The notes beneath the pieces are model-generated. The model worked only from the letters and a program-made list of their open reading frames with translations. It was not told where the DNA came from and searched no databases. From contig NZ_CP162553.1 of the NCBI RefSeq assembly GCF_040939785.1, positions 7,273,001 to 7,337,000 of the forward strand: a stretch of DNA of 64,000 nucleotides, read 5' to 3'. The translations under genes and the position numbers were made by a program. Shown here in pieces: positions 25,755 to 36,483 of this stretch (positions are counted from its first letter, which is position 1; every line of letters begins with the position of its first letter). The DNA is from Bradyrhizobium lupini (GTDB lineage: Bacteria; Pseudomonadota; Alphaproteobacteria; Rhizobiales; Xanthobacteraceae).

Positions 25755-28498
25755 CTATTTGGTGCCGGCACTTTTCTTGGCCGGAGCTTTGGCGCCAGCT
25801 GCCTTGGTCGGTGACGTTTTGGCCGTCGACGACACGGCTGCGCGCGCCTTGCTGGTGGATTCGGATTTGGGTTTGGCCGCCTTCTTCGCGGCCGGCTTTT
25901 TGGTTTTTGGTGCGGCGTCATCGCCGTCGGCGGCCTTCGCCGCAGCCTTCTTGGCCTTGGCCGGCTTCGCCGCTTTCTTCGGCTTCTTGCCGCCGCCCTT
26001 GGCCGCACGCTCGTCGATCAGCGCGATTGCCTGCGGCAGCGTGATGGCGTCTTTCTCGATGTCGCTCGGGATCGTGGCATTGACGCCACCCGCGGTGACA
26101 TAGGCGCCGTAGCGGCCGCCCTTTACCGTGACGGTGCCGAGGGTGGGATGATCGCCGATCGCCCTGCCGGGATCAGCGCCGAAGCGGCGGCTCGGGCCCT
26201 TGGCGATCTTCTCCGCGATCAGCGTCACCGCGCGGTTGATGCCGATGTCGAACACCTCATCGCCGGCCTCGAGGCTGGCATAAGTCTTCTCGTGCTTCAC
26301 GAACGGCCCGAAGCGGCCGAGACCCGCGGTGATCGGCTCACCGGTTTCCGGATGCTTGCCGATCTCGCGCGGCAGCGACAGCAGCTTGAGCGCAAGCTCG
26401 AGCTCGACATCTCCAGGGGACATCCCCTTCGGAATGCCTGCGCGCTTCGGCTTCTCGCCCTCCGCATAATCCTTCTGCTCGCCGAGCTGGATGTAGGGGC
26501 CGAACCGCCCGGCCTTGACCCAGACATCGCGGCCCGTATCCGGGTCCTGGCCGAGCGAACGATCGGCCGTTGCCTCGCCGTCGGCGGCGAGCTGACGGGT
26601 GTAGCGACATTCCGGATAGTTCGAACAGCCGACGAAGGCGCCGAACTTGCCGGCCTTGAGATTGAGCCGCCCGTTGCCGCAGCTGGGGCATTGCCTGATG
26701 TCGCCGCCATCGGTGCGGGGCGGGTAGATGTGCTGTCCCAGCATGTCGTCGAGCACGTCGAGCACCTGCGCGACGCGCAAATCCTTGATCTCGTCGACCG
26801 CGCCGATGAAGCCGGTCCAGAAATCCTTCAGCACCTGCTGCCAGGAGATCTCGTTGTTGGAGATGCGGTCGAGCTGCTCTTCCAGATTGGCGGTGAAGTC
26901 GTATTCAACGTAGCGGGCAAAGAAGCTTTCGAGGAACGCGACTACGACGCGGCCCTTGTCCTCGCCGTGCAGGCGCTTCTTCTCGAGCTTGACGTAGCCG
27001 CGGTCCTTCAGCACCTGGAGGATCGAGGCATAGGTCGAGGGCCGGCCGATGCCGAGCTCTTCCATGCGCTTGACCAGCGAGGCCTCGGAGAAGCGCGGCG
27101 GCGGCTCGGTGAAGTGCTGGGTGACGGCGAGCGACTGCCGCTTCAGCGCATCGTTGGGGCTCATCGCGGGCAGGCGGCGGGAGTCCTCGTCCTCCTCGTC
27201 GTCGCGGCCTTCCTGGTAAAGTGCGAGGAAGCCGTCGAACTTGACGACCTGGCCGGTGGCGCGCAGGTCCAGCGTGCGGCCGCCGACCTTCGCCGTGATG
27301 TCGACCGTGGTGCGTTCCAGCTCGGCCGATTCCATCTGGCTCGCGATGGTGCGCTTCCAGATCAGTTCATAGAGTCTCGCCTGGTCGGACTCGAGCTTGC
27401 GGCTCATGCTGTCGGGACGGCGCGACATGTCGGTCGGCCGGATCGCTTCGTGGGCTTCCTGGGCGTTCTTGGCCTTGGCCTGGTACTGACGCGGCGCGTC
27501 CGGCACATAGGCGTTGCCGTAATCCTCGCCGATCACCTTGCGGGCCTGGGTGATCGCGGACGGGTCGATCTGCACGCCGTCGGTACGCATATAAGTAATG
27601 AGTCCGGTGGTCTCGCCGCCGATGTCGATGCCTTCATAGAGCCGCTGCGCGATGCGCATGGTGTGCGCCGGCGCAAAGCCGTATTTGCGGCTGGCTTCCT
27701 GCTGCAGCGTCGAGGTGGTGAAGGGGGCCTGCGGATTGCGGCGGGCCGGCTTGGCATCGACCGCGGTCACCGCGTAGGCGGCTGCTTCCAGCGCCTTCTT
27801 GAAGTCTTCGGCTTCCGCGCCGGTGCCGATGTCGAGGCGCTGGATCTTCTTGCCGTCGGCGCCGACGAGACGGGCCTCGAAGGCGTCGCCGCGCGGCGTC
27901 AGCAGGGTCGCGATCAGCGACCAGTATTCGCGCGCAACGAACTTTTCGATCTCGAGCTCGCGGTCGCAGACCAGACGCAGCGCCACCGACTGCACGCGGC
28001 CCGCCGAGCGGGCGCCCGGCAGCTTGCGCCACAGCACGGGGAGAGGGTGAAGCCGACCAGATAGTCCAGCGCGCGGCGCGCCATATAGGCGTCGACCAGC
28101 GCACCGTCGATCTGGCGCGGATTCTTCATCGCGTCCGTCACCGCCTGCTTGGTGATGGCGTTGAACACCACGCGCTCGATCTTGTGGTCCTTGATCGCGC
28201 GCTTCTCTTTCAGGACCTCCAGCACGTGCCAGGAGATGGCCTCGCCCTCGCGATCAGGGTCGGTGGCGAGAATCAGGCGATCGGCGTTCTTGAGGGACTT
28301 GGCAATGTCGTTGAGCCGGCCGGCCGCCTTGGGGTCGACCTCCCAGATCATCTTGAAATTGGCGTCGGGATCGACGGAGCCGTTCTTTGCCGGCAAGTCG
28401 CGGACATGGCCAAACGAGGCCAGAACCTCGTAGGACGAGCCCAAATACTTGTTGATCGTCTTGGCTTTCGCCGGCGACTCCACAATGACGATATTCAT
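25755..28498 (-). CDS. topA: DNA topoisomerase I; single-base frameshift near residue 154
   Basis: This type IA topoisomerase relaxes negative supercoils. The TOPRIM domain is intact (IVIVESPAKAKT with E7; D80, D82, E84 in DPDREGEAI). The downstream frame carries the strand-passage domain with catalytic Tyr about 303 (GLITYMRTDG), zinc-ribbon repeats (CPSCGNGRLNLK) and an Ala/Lys-rich tail. The frame breaks after LVGFTLSP. Adding one G to the four-G run at 28038-28041 restores LSP-VLWRKLPGARSAGRV and gives exactly 915 codons. topA is normally essential, so a sequencing error is the likeliest cause. It starts at ATG 28498 and is followed by rnr. Confidence 0.93.
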
Positions 28499-28725
28499 GT
28501 AGTTCCAGTAACTTATGGGGAAATTTGGGGCCGAATTCGATGAGATTCGGGTCGGCCCTTTCGTCCCGAACATGGGTGGTGAGGCCGTCGCTGTCAAATC
28601 GAGGGCTGTTGAGAGCCCTCCCGATGGGAAAAGTTTCATATCGAGAAAGTTGCAAAATACCACCTTTGAGTTGCGGTCGATGTCGGCGTAATGTTGCCGC
28701 GGGGCATGGATTCGGGTGGGGGCTG

Positions 28726-28965
28726 GTGACTAAGCCAGGAAAGAAACGGGCGGGCGCCGCATCGCGCGCGGGGGGAGGCTTGCGTCACGAGGAACCGGGG
28801 GAGGGCGGCGTCGAGGAGGCGGTCGCCTTCATCGCCGAGCAGGTCGGGGCCCTGCGCAAGCTTGCCGAACGGCACAGGCTCGACGTGCTGCATTATCTCC
28901 TGGGAATGACCAAGCTCGAGGCGGACGAGCATCTGCGGCTGAGGAGCAAGCGCAGGCTGTCGTGA
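28726..28965 (+). CDS. Small hypothetical protein conserved in type with bradyrhizobia
   Basis: The 79-residue protein starts at GTG 28726 and is basic at both ends. Its middle is a helical segment (EEAVAFIAEQVGALRKLAER, then LDVLHYLLGMTKLEADEHLR). It resembles small alphaproteobacterial proteins of unknown role. The G-rich stretch before the GTG serves as a weak ribosome site. It reads away from topA across a 227-bp divergent gap. Confidence 0.65.
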   Translation: MTKPGKKRAGAASRAGGGLRHEEPGEGGVEEAVAFIAEQVGALRKLAERHRLDVLHYLLGMTKLEADEHLRLRSKRRLS

Positions 28966-28998
28966 AGGGGGCGATGTACTGCTCCAACGACGGTGCGG

Positions 28999-29553
28999 TT
29001 AGCCGTTGCGGCTTGCCATTTTGGCCAATCGCAGGCCGAGATATGCGGCCGTGCCGAGGTCGCTCTCCGGCAACGAGCCGTCAATCAAGTGTGTTGCCAG
29101 ACCAAGCTGGCTGCCCAAACGATTGCGGCCGCTCGGATCCTCGCCACCGGGAATATCCAGTCCGCACCAGAGCATGCCGTGCTGCGCGGCCAGAATGGAA
29201 AAGTAGGACAGTGTGTGGAGTTGATCGCCGCTTGCGCAGGCGCCCGTGGTGAACCCGGCTGCGATCTTGTTGGCCCAGCGCTGCTGGCTCCATCGATCAC
29301 TTGAAGCATCGGCAAACGCTTTGAATTGAGCGGCTGGCCCGCCCATATAGGTCGGGCTGCCAAACGCAACTGCGTCGGCGCCATCGATCGTCTCCAGTAA
29401 GCTCTCATTCTGAAAGCGGCCTGACACGATGTCGCCGCCGGTGATGCGACACAGCGTGACCTGCGCTTTGCCATCTGCTCCGCGCGCAACCGCATGCGCC
29501 AGCTTCTCGGTGGTGCCCGAGATGGAAAAATAGGTGATGGCGAGCAGGGGCAT
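28999..29553 (-). CDS. Flavodoxin/NAD(P)H:quinone oxidoreductase-like flavoprotein
   Basis: The 184-residue flavodoxin-fold protein starts PLLAITYFSISGTTEKLAHA, where SGTTEK is the FMN-phosphate loop. AVAFGSPTYMGGPAAQFKAF is the second FMN loop and AGFTTGACASGDQLHTLSY follows. The pattern is close to WrbA-like quinone reductases. ATG 29553 fits the flavodoxin N-terminus; the open frame extends further without similarity. It lies 212 bp downstream of an HxlR regulator on the same strand. Confidence 0.88.
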   Translation of the reverse strand: MPLLAITYFSISGTTEKLAHAVARGADGKAQVTLCRITGGDIVSGRFQNESLLETIDGADAVAFGSPTYMGGPAAQFKAFADASSDRWSQQRWANKIAAGFTTGACASGDQLHTLSYFSILAAQHGMLWCGLDIPGGEDPSGRNRLGSQLGLATHLIDGSLPESDLGTAAYLGLRLAKMASRNG

Positions 29554-29765
29554 GGTGGTGCCAGTTTGGTGGGACCTCGCCATCTTTGACGCTGTCGATG
29601 GCTTGTACAAGTCCGCCACGCCATATTGCGAGTTGGGACGCTCGGGTACATGCCGACCCGCCTTCGATGAAAGTGGGTCAACCTGCGGAGCAATCGCGGG
29701 CTGTCGTAGCCGCGAAGACCGAGCGGAATCGGTCGCCAGGACGACGTTGAAGAGACAGCGCACCG

Positions 29766-30236
29766 CTATCCCGCTGACCGTCGCCGCGGCGCAGGCCGCG
29801 GCTTCAGCGAGGTGTCCGCGAGGCTGAGCAATCGCCCGTCCTCCGCGCGCAGTTCGAGCTTCTTCACCGGTCGGCCTTTCTCGCGATCGACCAGGATGGT
29901 CGCGATCTCCGACGGGCGATCGTCGAAATCCTCGCCCCATTGGCGCAGCGCTACCAACACCGGGAAGACGCCGCGGCCTTTCGGCGTCAGCACATATTCC
30001 TCGTAAGGGCTGCCGTCGGAGGCGGGGGCCGTGGTCAGGATGCCGTGATCGACCAGCGCGCGCAGCCGCGTCGACAAGATGTTCTTGGCCATGCCGAGCT
30101 TGCTCTGAAACTCACCGAAGCGGCGCAGCCCAAACAGCGCCTCGCGGATGATCAGCAGGGACCACCGGTCGCCGATCGCCTCCAGCGATCGCGCGATCGG
30201 GCAGGCGTCCCCCTCGAAGCTCGTCCGTTTCACCAT
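29766..30236 (-). CDS. HxlR family transcriptional regulator
   Basis: The 156-residue winged-helix regulator has the HxlR core DACPIARSLEAIGDRWSLLI, including the conserved N-terminal cysteine C12, the recognition region LGMAKNILSTRLRALVDHGI and a wing (YEEYVLTPKGRGVFPVL). Several HxlR proteins sense quinones, aldehydes or oxidants through that cysteine. It is divergent from an SDR gene (121-bp gap) and upstream of a flavodoxin-like gene, which fits control of redox enzymes. Confidence 0.92.
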   Translation of the reverse strand: MVKRTSFEGDACPIARSLEAIGDRWSLLIIREALFGLRRFGEFQSKLGMAKNILSTRLRALVDHGILTTAPASDGSPYEEYVLTPKGRGVFPVLVALRQWGEDFDDRPSEIATILVDREKGRPVKKLELRAEDGRLLSLADTSLKPRPAPRRRSAG

Positions 30237-30357
30237 GATCTGGTCCTTTCGCGATCGCACGGTCCTGTCACCGTTCACGCGCTCTTGTGGTTGCATCTTA
30301 AAACCAGGTGGCCTAGATGGCAATCGTAGTTTTATGATGAAACCACTGGAGGCGAAC

Positions 30358-31131
30358 GTGAGACTGAAGAACAAGACGGCCCTGATCACCGGCGGCAATA
30401 GCGGCATTGGACTGGCAACGGCAAAGCTGTTCGTGGCCGAGGGCGCCAAGGTGGTGATCACCGGGCGCAACAAGGAGACGCTCGAGGCGGCCGCGAAGGA
30501 GCTCGGGCCGAACGCGCTCGCGCTCGCCGCCGACGCCACCGACATTGCCGCGACCGAATCTGCGATCAAGAAGGGCGCCGAAAAGTTCGGCAAGTTCGAC
30601 ATCCTGTTCGCCAATGCCGGCATCGCCGGCGGTACGCCGCTGGGGTCGGCCACGCTGGAGGTCTTCGAGAAGGTCATCAGCACCAATCTGACCGGCGTGT
30701 TCTTCACCGTTCAGTCCGCGCTGCCTTATCTCAACGACAATGCTTCCATCGTCCTCAACGGCTCGGTGATCTCCGTGCTCGGCATTCCCGGCTATTCGGC
30801 CTATGGCGCCGCCAAGGCCGGCGTGCGGGCGATGGCGCGGATCATGGCCTCGGAGCTCTCGCCGCGGGGCATTCGCGTCAACGTGGTCGCGCCCGGTGCG
30901 ATCCGCACGCCGATCTGGGGACCCGCGACCGCGACGCCCGAAGCCGAGAAGGCGTTCGAGAAGCGGATCGCGCTGACGACGCCGCTGGGGCGCATTGGTG
31001 AAACAGATCACGTCGCCAAGACTGTGCTGTTCCTCGCCTCCGACGATTCCGCGCATGTGCAGGGCCAGGAAATCTTCGTCGATGGCGGCGCGGTTGCCTC
31101 TCCGAGCGGCGCGCCGATCTATCGCGGCTGA
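30358..31131 (+). CDS. SDR family oxidoreductase
   Basis: The 257-residue classical short-chain dehydrogenase has the cofactor loop TGGNSGIG at 11-18, NAG at 86-88 and the catalytic triad S136, Y149 and K153. It ends IFVDGGAVASPSGAPIYRG. The start is read as GTG 30358, which has a GGAGG ribosome site 5-6 bp upstream; ATGs at 30334 and 30337 are alternatives. The R37 in TGRN after the second strand suggests NADP preference. It is probably regulated by the divergent HxlR gene. The substrate is unknown. Confidence 0.92.
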   Translation: MRLKNKTALITGGNSGIGLATAKLFVAEGAKVVITGRNKETLEAAAKELGPNALALAADATDIAATESAIKKGAEKFGKFDILFANAGIAGGTPLGSATLEVFEKVISTNLTGVFFTVQSALPYLNDNASIVLNGSVISVLGIPGYSAYGAAKAGVRAMARIMASELSPRGIRVNVVAPGAIRTPIWGPATATPEAEKAFEKRIALTTPLGRIGETDHVAKTVLFLASDDSAHVQGQEIFVDGGAVASPSGAPIYRG

Positions 31132-31308
31132 TCAATCTTGGTGCAAATTGAATCGGTCGGCGCAGCGGCGAGCGGTTGCGCCGGCCGGTTCCCACGTCTC
31201 GCGAGCTGTATTTTCTGAACGTTGCGGGAGGCATTGAACCTTCGCTTGCGCTGCCAAGACACTTTTACGGGCAGGGGGTCACGAAGACTCATTTCAAGGG
31301 AGCCCGAT

Positions 31309-31491
31309 ATGCCAAAGGCAGCTCGTATTATTTCCCCGATTTCAGCACCGCGTATTTACACCGAAAACTCCGCCGTTCCTGCCAAGCGTTCCGACACCTC
31401 CGAGTTCGTCGGGGTCGCTCTTTTCTCCGGCATCGGCCTGTTCGTTTCCCTCGTCGCCGTCATCCTGGGCATTCAGGGCGCCTGGTTTTAG
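31309..31491 (+). CDS. Small single-TM membrane protein
   Basis: The 60-residue protein starts PKAARIISPISAPRIYTENS and ends in one membrane helix (FVGVALFSGIGLFVSLVAVI) with a short LGIQGAWF tail. The ribosome site AAGGGAG precedes ATG 31309. It is too small to assign; it may be a bitopic accessory subunit. It lies between an SDR gene and azoR. Confidence 0.65.
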   Translation: MPKAARIISPISAPRIYTENSAVPAKRSDTSEFVGVALFSGIGLFVSLVAVILGIQGAWF

Positions 31492-31561
31492 CTTCGCCGA
31501 TCGCGCACCGGTCGATCAGCCGCCGCAAGCGATGTTGCGGCGGCTGATGATGTGCGCGTTA

Positions 31562-32170
31562 TCAGGCCGCGCGGAGGGCGGTCGCCGCCTCGAGCGCGCT
31601 TGCGAGCGACTTCTCGCGATGCTCCGGGCCGACCTGGATTCCGTCGGCGCTGATGAATTCGGGATGATGAATCCCCATGAAACCGAACACGCCACGCAGA
31701 TAGCTTTCGAGGTGCTCCAGCGACGCGGCGGGCGAGCCCGCGCCGTAATAGCCCCCGCGCGAAACCGCGAAGATTACGCGCTTGCCGCCGGCAAGGCCCT
31801 GCGGGCCGTTGGCCCCATAGCTGAACGTCTTCCCCGCCACCAGGACCCGGTCGATCCAGGCCTTGAGCTGGCTCGGAATGGTGAAATTGTACATGGGCGC
31901 GCCGATCACGACGATGTCGGCGGCAAGAAACTCGTCCAGCGCGGCCTTGCTGGCGGCGAGATCGGGGCCGAGCTCCGCCGGCGCAGGCGCGCCTTGCGCG
32001 GCCGCCAGATGCGAGCCGGAGAGATGGGCGAGCGGGCTCTGCGTCAGGTCGCGATAGACGATGTCGAGCGATGGCGTCGCCTGCCTGAGACGGTCGACGA
32101 TGGCGGCGGAGACTTGCCGCGAAACGGAGTGGGGGCCGAGCACGCTGGAGTCGATGTGGAGGAGTTTCAT
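31562..32170 (-). CDS. azoR: FMN-dependent NADH-azoreductase
   Basis: The 202-residue flavodoxin-like AzoR/AcpD protein starts [20 protein letters not shown] (FMN-binding SSxxGxxSxSR). It has [20 protein letters not shown] and the SRGGYYG loop. It reduces azo compounds and quinones with NADH. It is divergent from a second HxlR regulator, with a partial palindrome between them at 32183-32201. Regulation by quinone-type electrophiles is a reasonable inference. Confidence 0.93.
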   Translation of the reverse strand: MKLLHIDSSVLGPHSVSRQVSAAIVDRLRQATPSLDIVYRDLTQSPLAHLSGSHLAAAQGAPAPAELGPDLAASKAALDEFLAADIVVIGAPMYNFTIPSQLKAWIDRVLVAGKTFSYGANGPQGLAGGKRVIFAVSRGGYYGAGSPAASLEHLESYLRGVFGFMGIHHPEFISADGIQVGPEHREKSLASALEAATALRAA

Positions 32171-32182
32171 TCGGGATCACCC

Positions 32183-32201
32183 TGGTATAAGTTTGTAACC
32201 A
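32183..32201. promoter_or_regulatory. Possible HxlR operator
   Basis: TGGTATAAGTTTGTAACCA is an imperfect dyad (TGGT and ACCA outer arms) in the 83-bp gap between azoR and hxlR. HxlR-type regulators usually bind such dyads between divergent genes. It lies 13-31 bp upstream of the azoR start codon. Confidence 0.4.
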
Positions 32202-32253
32202 GAGCTACATGAGTGACTATCGAAATCCCCGCAAGAACGCACCTTTTTGAGCC

Positions 32254-32664
32254 ATGGGCACATCCCTGAAACCTGCGCACATCGATTTGCCCGCCTCACC
32301 AAGGCCGGATCCCAACCATGCGGACTGCCGCGGCGTCGCCTCGATCCTCGCGCGCGTCGGCGACAAATGGAGCGTGTTCGTCATCATGATGCTAAGTGAC
32401 GGGCCCAAGCGCTTTAACGAGCTCAAGCGCATGATCAATGGCATTTCGCAGCGGATGCTGACCTTGACGCTGCGCGGGCTCGAGCGTGACGGCCTGGTCA
32501 CACGCACGATCTTCCCGACCATTCCGCCGCGGGTAGATTACGAGCTGACCGATCTCGGCCGGGGACTGCAGCAGCCGGTAAAGGCACTCGGCGAATGGGC
32601 GATCACGCATCAGCAGCAGATCGCCGCGGCGCGTACGCGCTTCGACGAGCGGACCACTCCTTAA
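32254..32664 (+). CDS. HxlR family transcriptional regulator
   Basis: The 136-residue HxlR protein contains the motif [20 protein letters not shown] with the conserved cysteine. The recognition helix is [20 protein letters not shown] and the wing is [15 protein letters not shown]. It is divergent from azoR, the standard arrangement for redox-sensing HxlR regulators of azoreductase or quinone reductase. Its end overlaps the 3' end of dprA by four bases in convergent orientation. Confidence 0.93.
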   Translation: MGTSLKPAHIDLPASPRPDPNHADCRGVASILARVGDKWSVFVIMMLSDGPKRFNELKRMINGISQRMLTLTLRGLERDGLVTRTIFPTIPPRVDYELTDLGRGLQQPVKALGEWAITHQQQIAAARTRFDERTTP

Positions 32665-33803
32665 AGCAGCGAGACCAAGCCACCGCCGTGGCGTTCGAGC
32701 CGGCCGGCGAGCTCGAGTTCCAAGAGCACGGTACGCACGATGGCCGGCGAGGCGCCGGACATCCGCACGAGATCGTCAATCGTGACAGGGGCAGGGCCGA
32801 GCAGGCCGGTGATCTGGTCGCGGTCGTGCCCTTGAGGATCGCTCTCGAACGGCTCGCTGTCGGGCTCGCGCGCGGTACGCATCAGCGGCCGCTCCATGAT
32901 CGGTGCGACCGCGTTGACGACGTCGGCCGCTTCGGTGACGAGCGTCGCGCCCTGCTTGATCAGATCGTTGGTGCCGGCGGCGCGCGGGTCGAGCGGCGAG
33001 CCCGGCACGGCGAACACTTCGCGACCCTGTTCGGCGGCCATGCGCGCGGTGATCAGCGAGCCCGAGCGGTGCGCCGCCTCCACCACGACCACGCCGAGCG
33101 CGGCGCCCGAGATCAGCCGGTTGCGGCGGGGAAAGTCGCGGGCGCGCGGCTCGTGGCCGAGCGGCATCTCGGAGATCGCGGCACCCTTGCGGTCGAGGAT
33201 CGAGGCCAGCAGATCGCCGTGCTCCGGCGGATAGATGCAGTCATGTCCGCCGGCGAGCACGGCTATGGTGCCGCTCTCGAGGCTGGCGCGGTGCGCGGCC
33301 TGGTCGACCCCGCGGGCAAGGCCGGAGATGACGACAAAGCCGGCTTCGCCAAGCTCGCGGGCGAGCTGACCGGCGAATTTCAAGCCTGCGCCGGATGCGT
33401 TGCGCGAGCCGACGATCGCGATCATCGGTCGCGTCAGCGTTGCATTGTCGCCGCGTACGGCGAGCAGCGGCGGCGCATCGTCGAGCGTTGCCAGCCGCGC
33501 CGGATAACCGTCCTCACCGGGCGCGAGCCAGGCAATTCCGAACTTGCGGCTCGCGGCGAGCTCGGCTTTCGCCTCGTCGGCGCTGCAGATGCGCGCCGAT
33601 CGTTGCGCGCCGCCGCGGCGTGCGAGATCCGGCAGCCGCTCCAGCGCCGCGCGCGCCGAGCCGAAATGCTCGACCAGCGACCGGAACGTGCGCGGCCCGA
33701 CATTGTCGGACCGGATCAGCCGCAGGCGGTCGATCCTGTCGGCTTCGGTCAGCTCTACACTTGGATTGATGGCGTCCACGGCGGCTCCTTGCAGGGACAG
33801 CAT
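32661..33803 (-). CDS. dprA: DNA-processing protein DprA
   Basis: The 380-residue protein loads RecA on incoming single-stranded DNA during transformation. It has an N-terminal SAM/HhH-like region ([20 protein letters not shown]), the Rossmann domain ([20 protein letters not shown], then [12 protein letters not shown] and [15 protein letters not shown]) and a C-terminal winged helix ([20 protein letters not shown]). ATG 33803 fits the family; the frame extends upstream. It is divergent from an amidase gene. Confidence 0.95.
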   Translation of the reverse strand: MLSLQGAAVDAINPSVELTEADRIDRLRLIRSDNVGPRTFRSLVEHFGSARAALERLPDLARRGGAQRSARICSADEAKAELAASRKFGIAWLAPGEDGYPARLATLDDAPPLLAVRGDNATLTRPMIAIVGSRNASGAGLKFAGQLARELGEAGFVVISGLARGVDQAAHRASLESGTIAVLAGGHDCIYPPEHGDLLASILDRKGAAISEMPLGHEPRARDFPRRNRLISGAALGVVVVEAAHRSGSLITARMAAEQGREVFAVPGSPLDPRAAGTNDLIKQGATLVTEAADVVNAVAPIMERPLMRTAREPDSEPFESDPQGHDRDQITGLLGPAPVTIDDLVRMSGASPAIVRTVLLELELAGRLERHGGGLVSLL

Positions 33804-33894
33804 GGAACAACCTGAGGGCGTGGGCAACAGTGACGTACGCTTGCGCGACCTTGCCCCGATGCTAAAAGCGATCCCAATAAGAAGGGTATTGCCC

Positions 33895-35139
33895 ATGATC
33901 TCACTCGCCGACCTCCAGCGCCGCATCGAAGCGGGCGAGCTTTCGCCCGAGGCCGCCATCGCGCAATCGCATGCAGCCATCGAGGCGCGGGAGAAGGACG
34001 TCCATGCCTTCGTCCGTCACGACAGCTCCGCGAAGGCGCAAGCTTCTGGCCCGTTGCGCGGTATCGCGGTCGGGATCAAGGACATCATCGACACCGCCGA
34101 TTTCCCGACCGAGATGGGATCATCGATCTATCGCGGCTGGCAGCCGCGCGCGGACGCGCCTGTGGTGATGATGCTGAAGCGGGCGGGCGCCACCATCATC
34201 GGCAAGACCACGACCACGGCATTCGCCTCGCGCGATCCGACCCCGACGCTCAATCCGCATAACCTCGGGCATACGCCGGGCGGCTCGTCCTCGGGCTCGG
34301 CCGCGGCCATCGGTGCCGGCATGATTCCGCTGGCGCTGGGTACCCAGACCGGCGGCTCGGTGATCCGGCCCGCCGCCTATTGCGGCACCGCCGCGATCAA
34401 GCCGTCGTTCCGCATGCTGCCGACGGTCGGCGTCAAATGCTATTCGTGGGCGCTCGACACCGTCGGTCTGTTCGGCGCCCGCGCGGAAGATCTCGCGCGC
34501 GGACTGCTGGCAATGACCGGCCGCACCGAATTCGCCGGCATCGTCCCGGCGAAGGCGCCGCGCATCGGCGTTATCAGGCAGGAGTTTGCCGGCGCCGTGG
34601 AGCCGGCCGCCGAGGAGGGGCTGCAGGCCGCGATCAAGGCGGCGACGCGGGCTGGCGCCAGCGTGCAGACCATCGATCTGCCGCAGGCGGTGCAGGAGGC
34701 CTGGCGCATCCACCCTGTGATTCAGGACTTCGAGGCGCATCGCGCGCTCGCCTGGGAATTTTCCGAACGCCACGACGAGATCGCGCCGATGCTGCGCGCC
34801 AGTCTCGATGCGACGGTCGGTCTCACACCCAAGGACTACGACGACGCACGCCGGATCAGCCGCCGCGGACGCCGCGAGATCGGCGAATTGTTCGAGCGGT
34901 TCGACGTGCTGCTGACCTATTCGGCGCCGGGCACGCCGCCGGCCAAGGAGCTCGCGAGCACCGGCGACCCCCGCTACAACAGGCTCTGGACGCTGATGGG
35001 CAACCCTTGCGTCAACGTGCCCGTGCTGAAAGCCAATGGCCTCCCGATCGGCGTGCAGGTGATCGCGCGCTTCGGCAACGACGCCCATGCGCTGGCGACG
35101 GCGTGGTTCCTGGAGCAGGCGCTGGCGAAATCAGGCTAG
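33895..35139 (+). CDS. Amidase (amidase-signature family)
   Basis: The 414-residue amidase-signature enzyme has a complete catalytic triad: K62 ([11 protein letters not shown]), cis-Ser in [13 protein letters not shown] (about S131-S132) and nucleophile S155 in [13 protein letters not shown]. It is shorter than GatA and lacks GatCAB context, so it is a general amide hydrolase of unknown substrate. The start is ATG 33895, 91 bp from the divergent dprA start. Its 3' end overlaps the patatin gene by 9 bp. Confidence 0.93.
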   Translation: MISLADLQRRIEAGELSPEAAIAQSHAAIEAREKDVHAFVRHDSSAKAQASGPLRGIAVGIKDIIDTADFPTEMGSSIYRGWQPRADAPVVMMLKRAGATIIGKTTTTAFASRDPTPTLNPHNLGHTPGGSSSGSAAAIGAGMIPLALGTQTGGSVIRPAAYCGTAAIKPSFRMLPTVGVKCYSWALDTVGLFGARAEDLARGLLAMTGRTEFAGIVPAKAPRIGVIRQEFAGAVEPAAEEGLQAAIKAATRAGASVQTIDLPQAVQEAWRIHPVIQDFEAHRALAWEFSERHDEIAPMLRASLDATVGLTPKDYDDARRISRRGRREIGELFERFDVLLTYSAPGTPPAKELASTGDPRYNRLWTLMGNPCVNVPVLKANGLPIGVQVIARFGNDAHALATAWFLEQALAKSG

Positions 35140-36338
35140 CGCAGGTTCGAGAGCGACGATGCGCTGGCCGGATGCGGCCGGCGCTGCGCTGTGATCTGGA
35201 CCTTGCTTGAGCCAGCGCCCGGCAGCCTCGCGGCCGCTCCGGTGCAGCGCGCGAATGAAGCCGCGGCCGAGATCGGTCGATGAGCGCTGCGCCAGGCCGT
35301 CGACGAAATCTTCCGCGGCGATCCTGGAGAGCCGCAACGACGATGCGGCCTGCGATTGCGCCCATTCGATCGCGGCGATCTCGGCATTGAGGGCGGCGTT
35401 GGCCGCGATCTGATCCAGCCTGCGGTCGATCGCGGCGAGCGTGATCGGCACGTAGCTGTCGCGCGCCGGCGTGACCTGGACGAGCAGGATTTCGGTGCTC
35501 GTCGTGTCCTGCACGAGCCGCAGCAGGGGGGATTGCCGCCGAGGCCGCCGTCCCAATAAGCCTCGCCGTCGATCTCGACCGCGCAATGAACCAGCGGTGG
35601 ACAGGTCGAGGCCAGCGCGACGTCGGCGGTGATCACGTCGTTGCGGAAGATCTGCTGCTGCCCGTCGCGGATCCGGGTCGCCGCGATCAGAAGCTTCGGG
35701 CAGCGCGGGTCGCGCAAGGCGGAAAAATTGATGTCGCGCGACAGCGCCTGCCGCAGCGGATCGAGATCGAACGGATCGAACTGGCCGGAGCGCAGCGTCG
35801 GGCCGAACGCGACCGAGCTTCCCGCCGGCGAGAAGCCGCCGATCAGCATCAGCGATCGGAACGAGGCTTCGTGCATCAGCCGGATCCAGAACCGGTTCAG
35901 CCGCGCGCGGGCGCCTTCACGGCCGCCCTCGGCGAAACCGGACGCGAGCAACAGCGCGTTGATGGCGCCGGCACTGGCGCCGCTGATGGTGTCGATCGCG
36001 ATCGATGGCTCTTCCAGCAGCCGCTCCAGCACGCCCCAGGTGAAAGCAGCGAAGGTGCCGCCGCCCTGAAGCGCCAGCGACAATTTTCGCGGCGGCCATT
36101 GCCGCGGGGTCCGATCGTGCGTGACGGGCGCTGCAGTTAGGATTTCGGCTGGTTTCCCCGCTTCCACGATCGGATCGGGCTCGCGCGGTGGAGGTGGGAC
36201 GGAAGCAGGCGCTGGAGCGACAAGCGGCGAGGGCGCACTAGACCAGATGTCCGTCGTCGAGAGCAGCCGGCTTGCCGCGGTGCAAGCAGCACCTCGCAAA
36301 TCGCCATCGTCTTGCGCGCTGACAATCTTCTCGCTCAT
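35131..36338 (-). CDS. Patatin-like phospholipase (RssA family); single-base frameshift
   Basis: This patatin-fold lipid acyl hydrolase has the oxyanion loop LALQGGGTFAAFTWGV, the nucleophile elbow GASAG and the catalytic Asp in DGGLGGN. The N-terminus is Pro/Ser-rich and disordered. After DGGLGGNPP the frame is lost. The true C-terminus continues in another frame (LLRLVQDTTSTEILLVQVTP onward to VALEPALA). Adding one G to the six-G run at 35526-35531 joins both parts into 403 codons (402 residues). All catalytic residues precede the break. The likely cause is a homopolymer error. Confidence 0.87.
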
Positions 36339-36483
36339 TCTGAGCAACCGCGTAGAGCTATGCCCATGATCAGGGCCGAGCCAGGAACCCGTTCGTCCAT
36401 ACAGCCGTGATTCGGCTGCAAGTTGCGAACACCATTTGCGATATAATGCAGAAGGGGTGCCGCGGTATCCGTGGATTCCCGGC

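Noticed and set aside
26148..28064. 638-codon frame antisense to topA
   Set aside because: Shadow of topA, whose catalytic motifs are clear on the minus strand.
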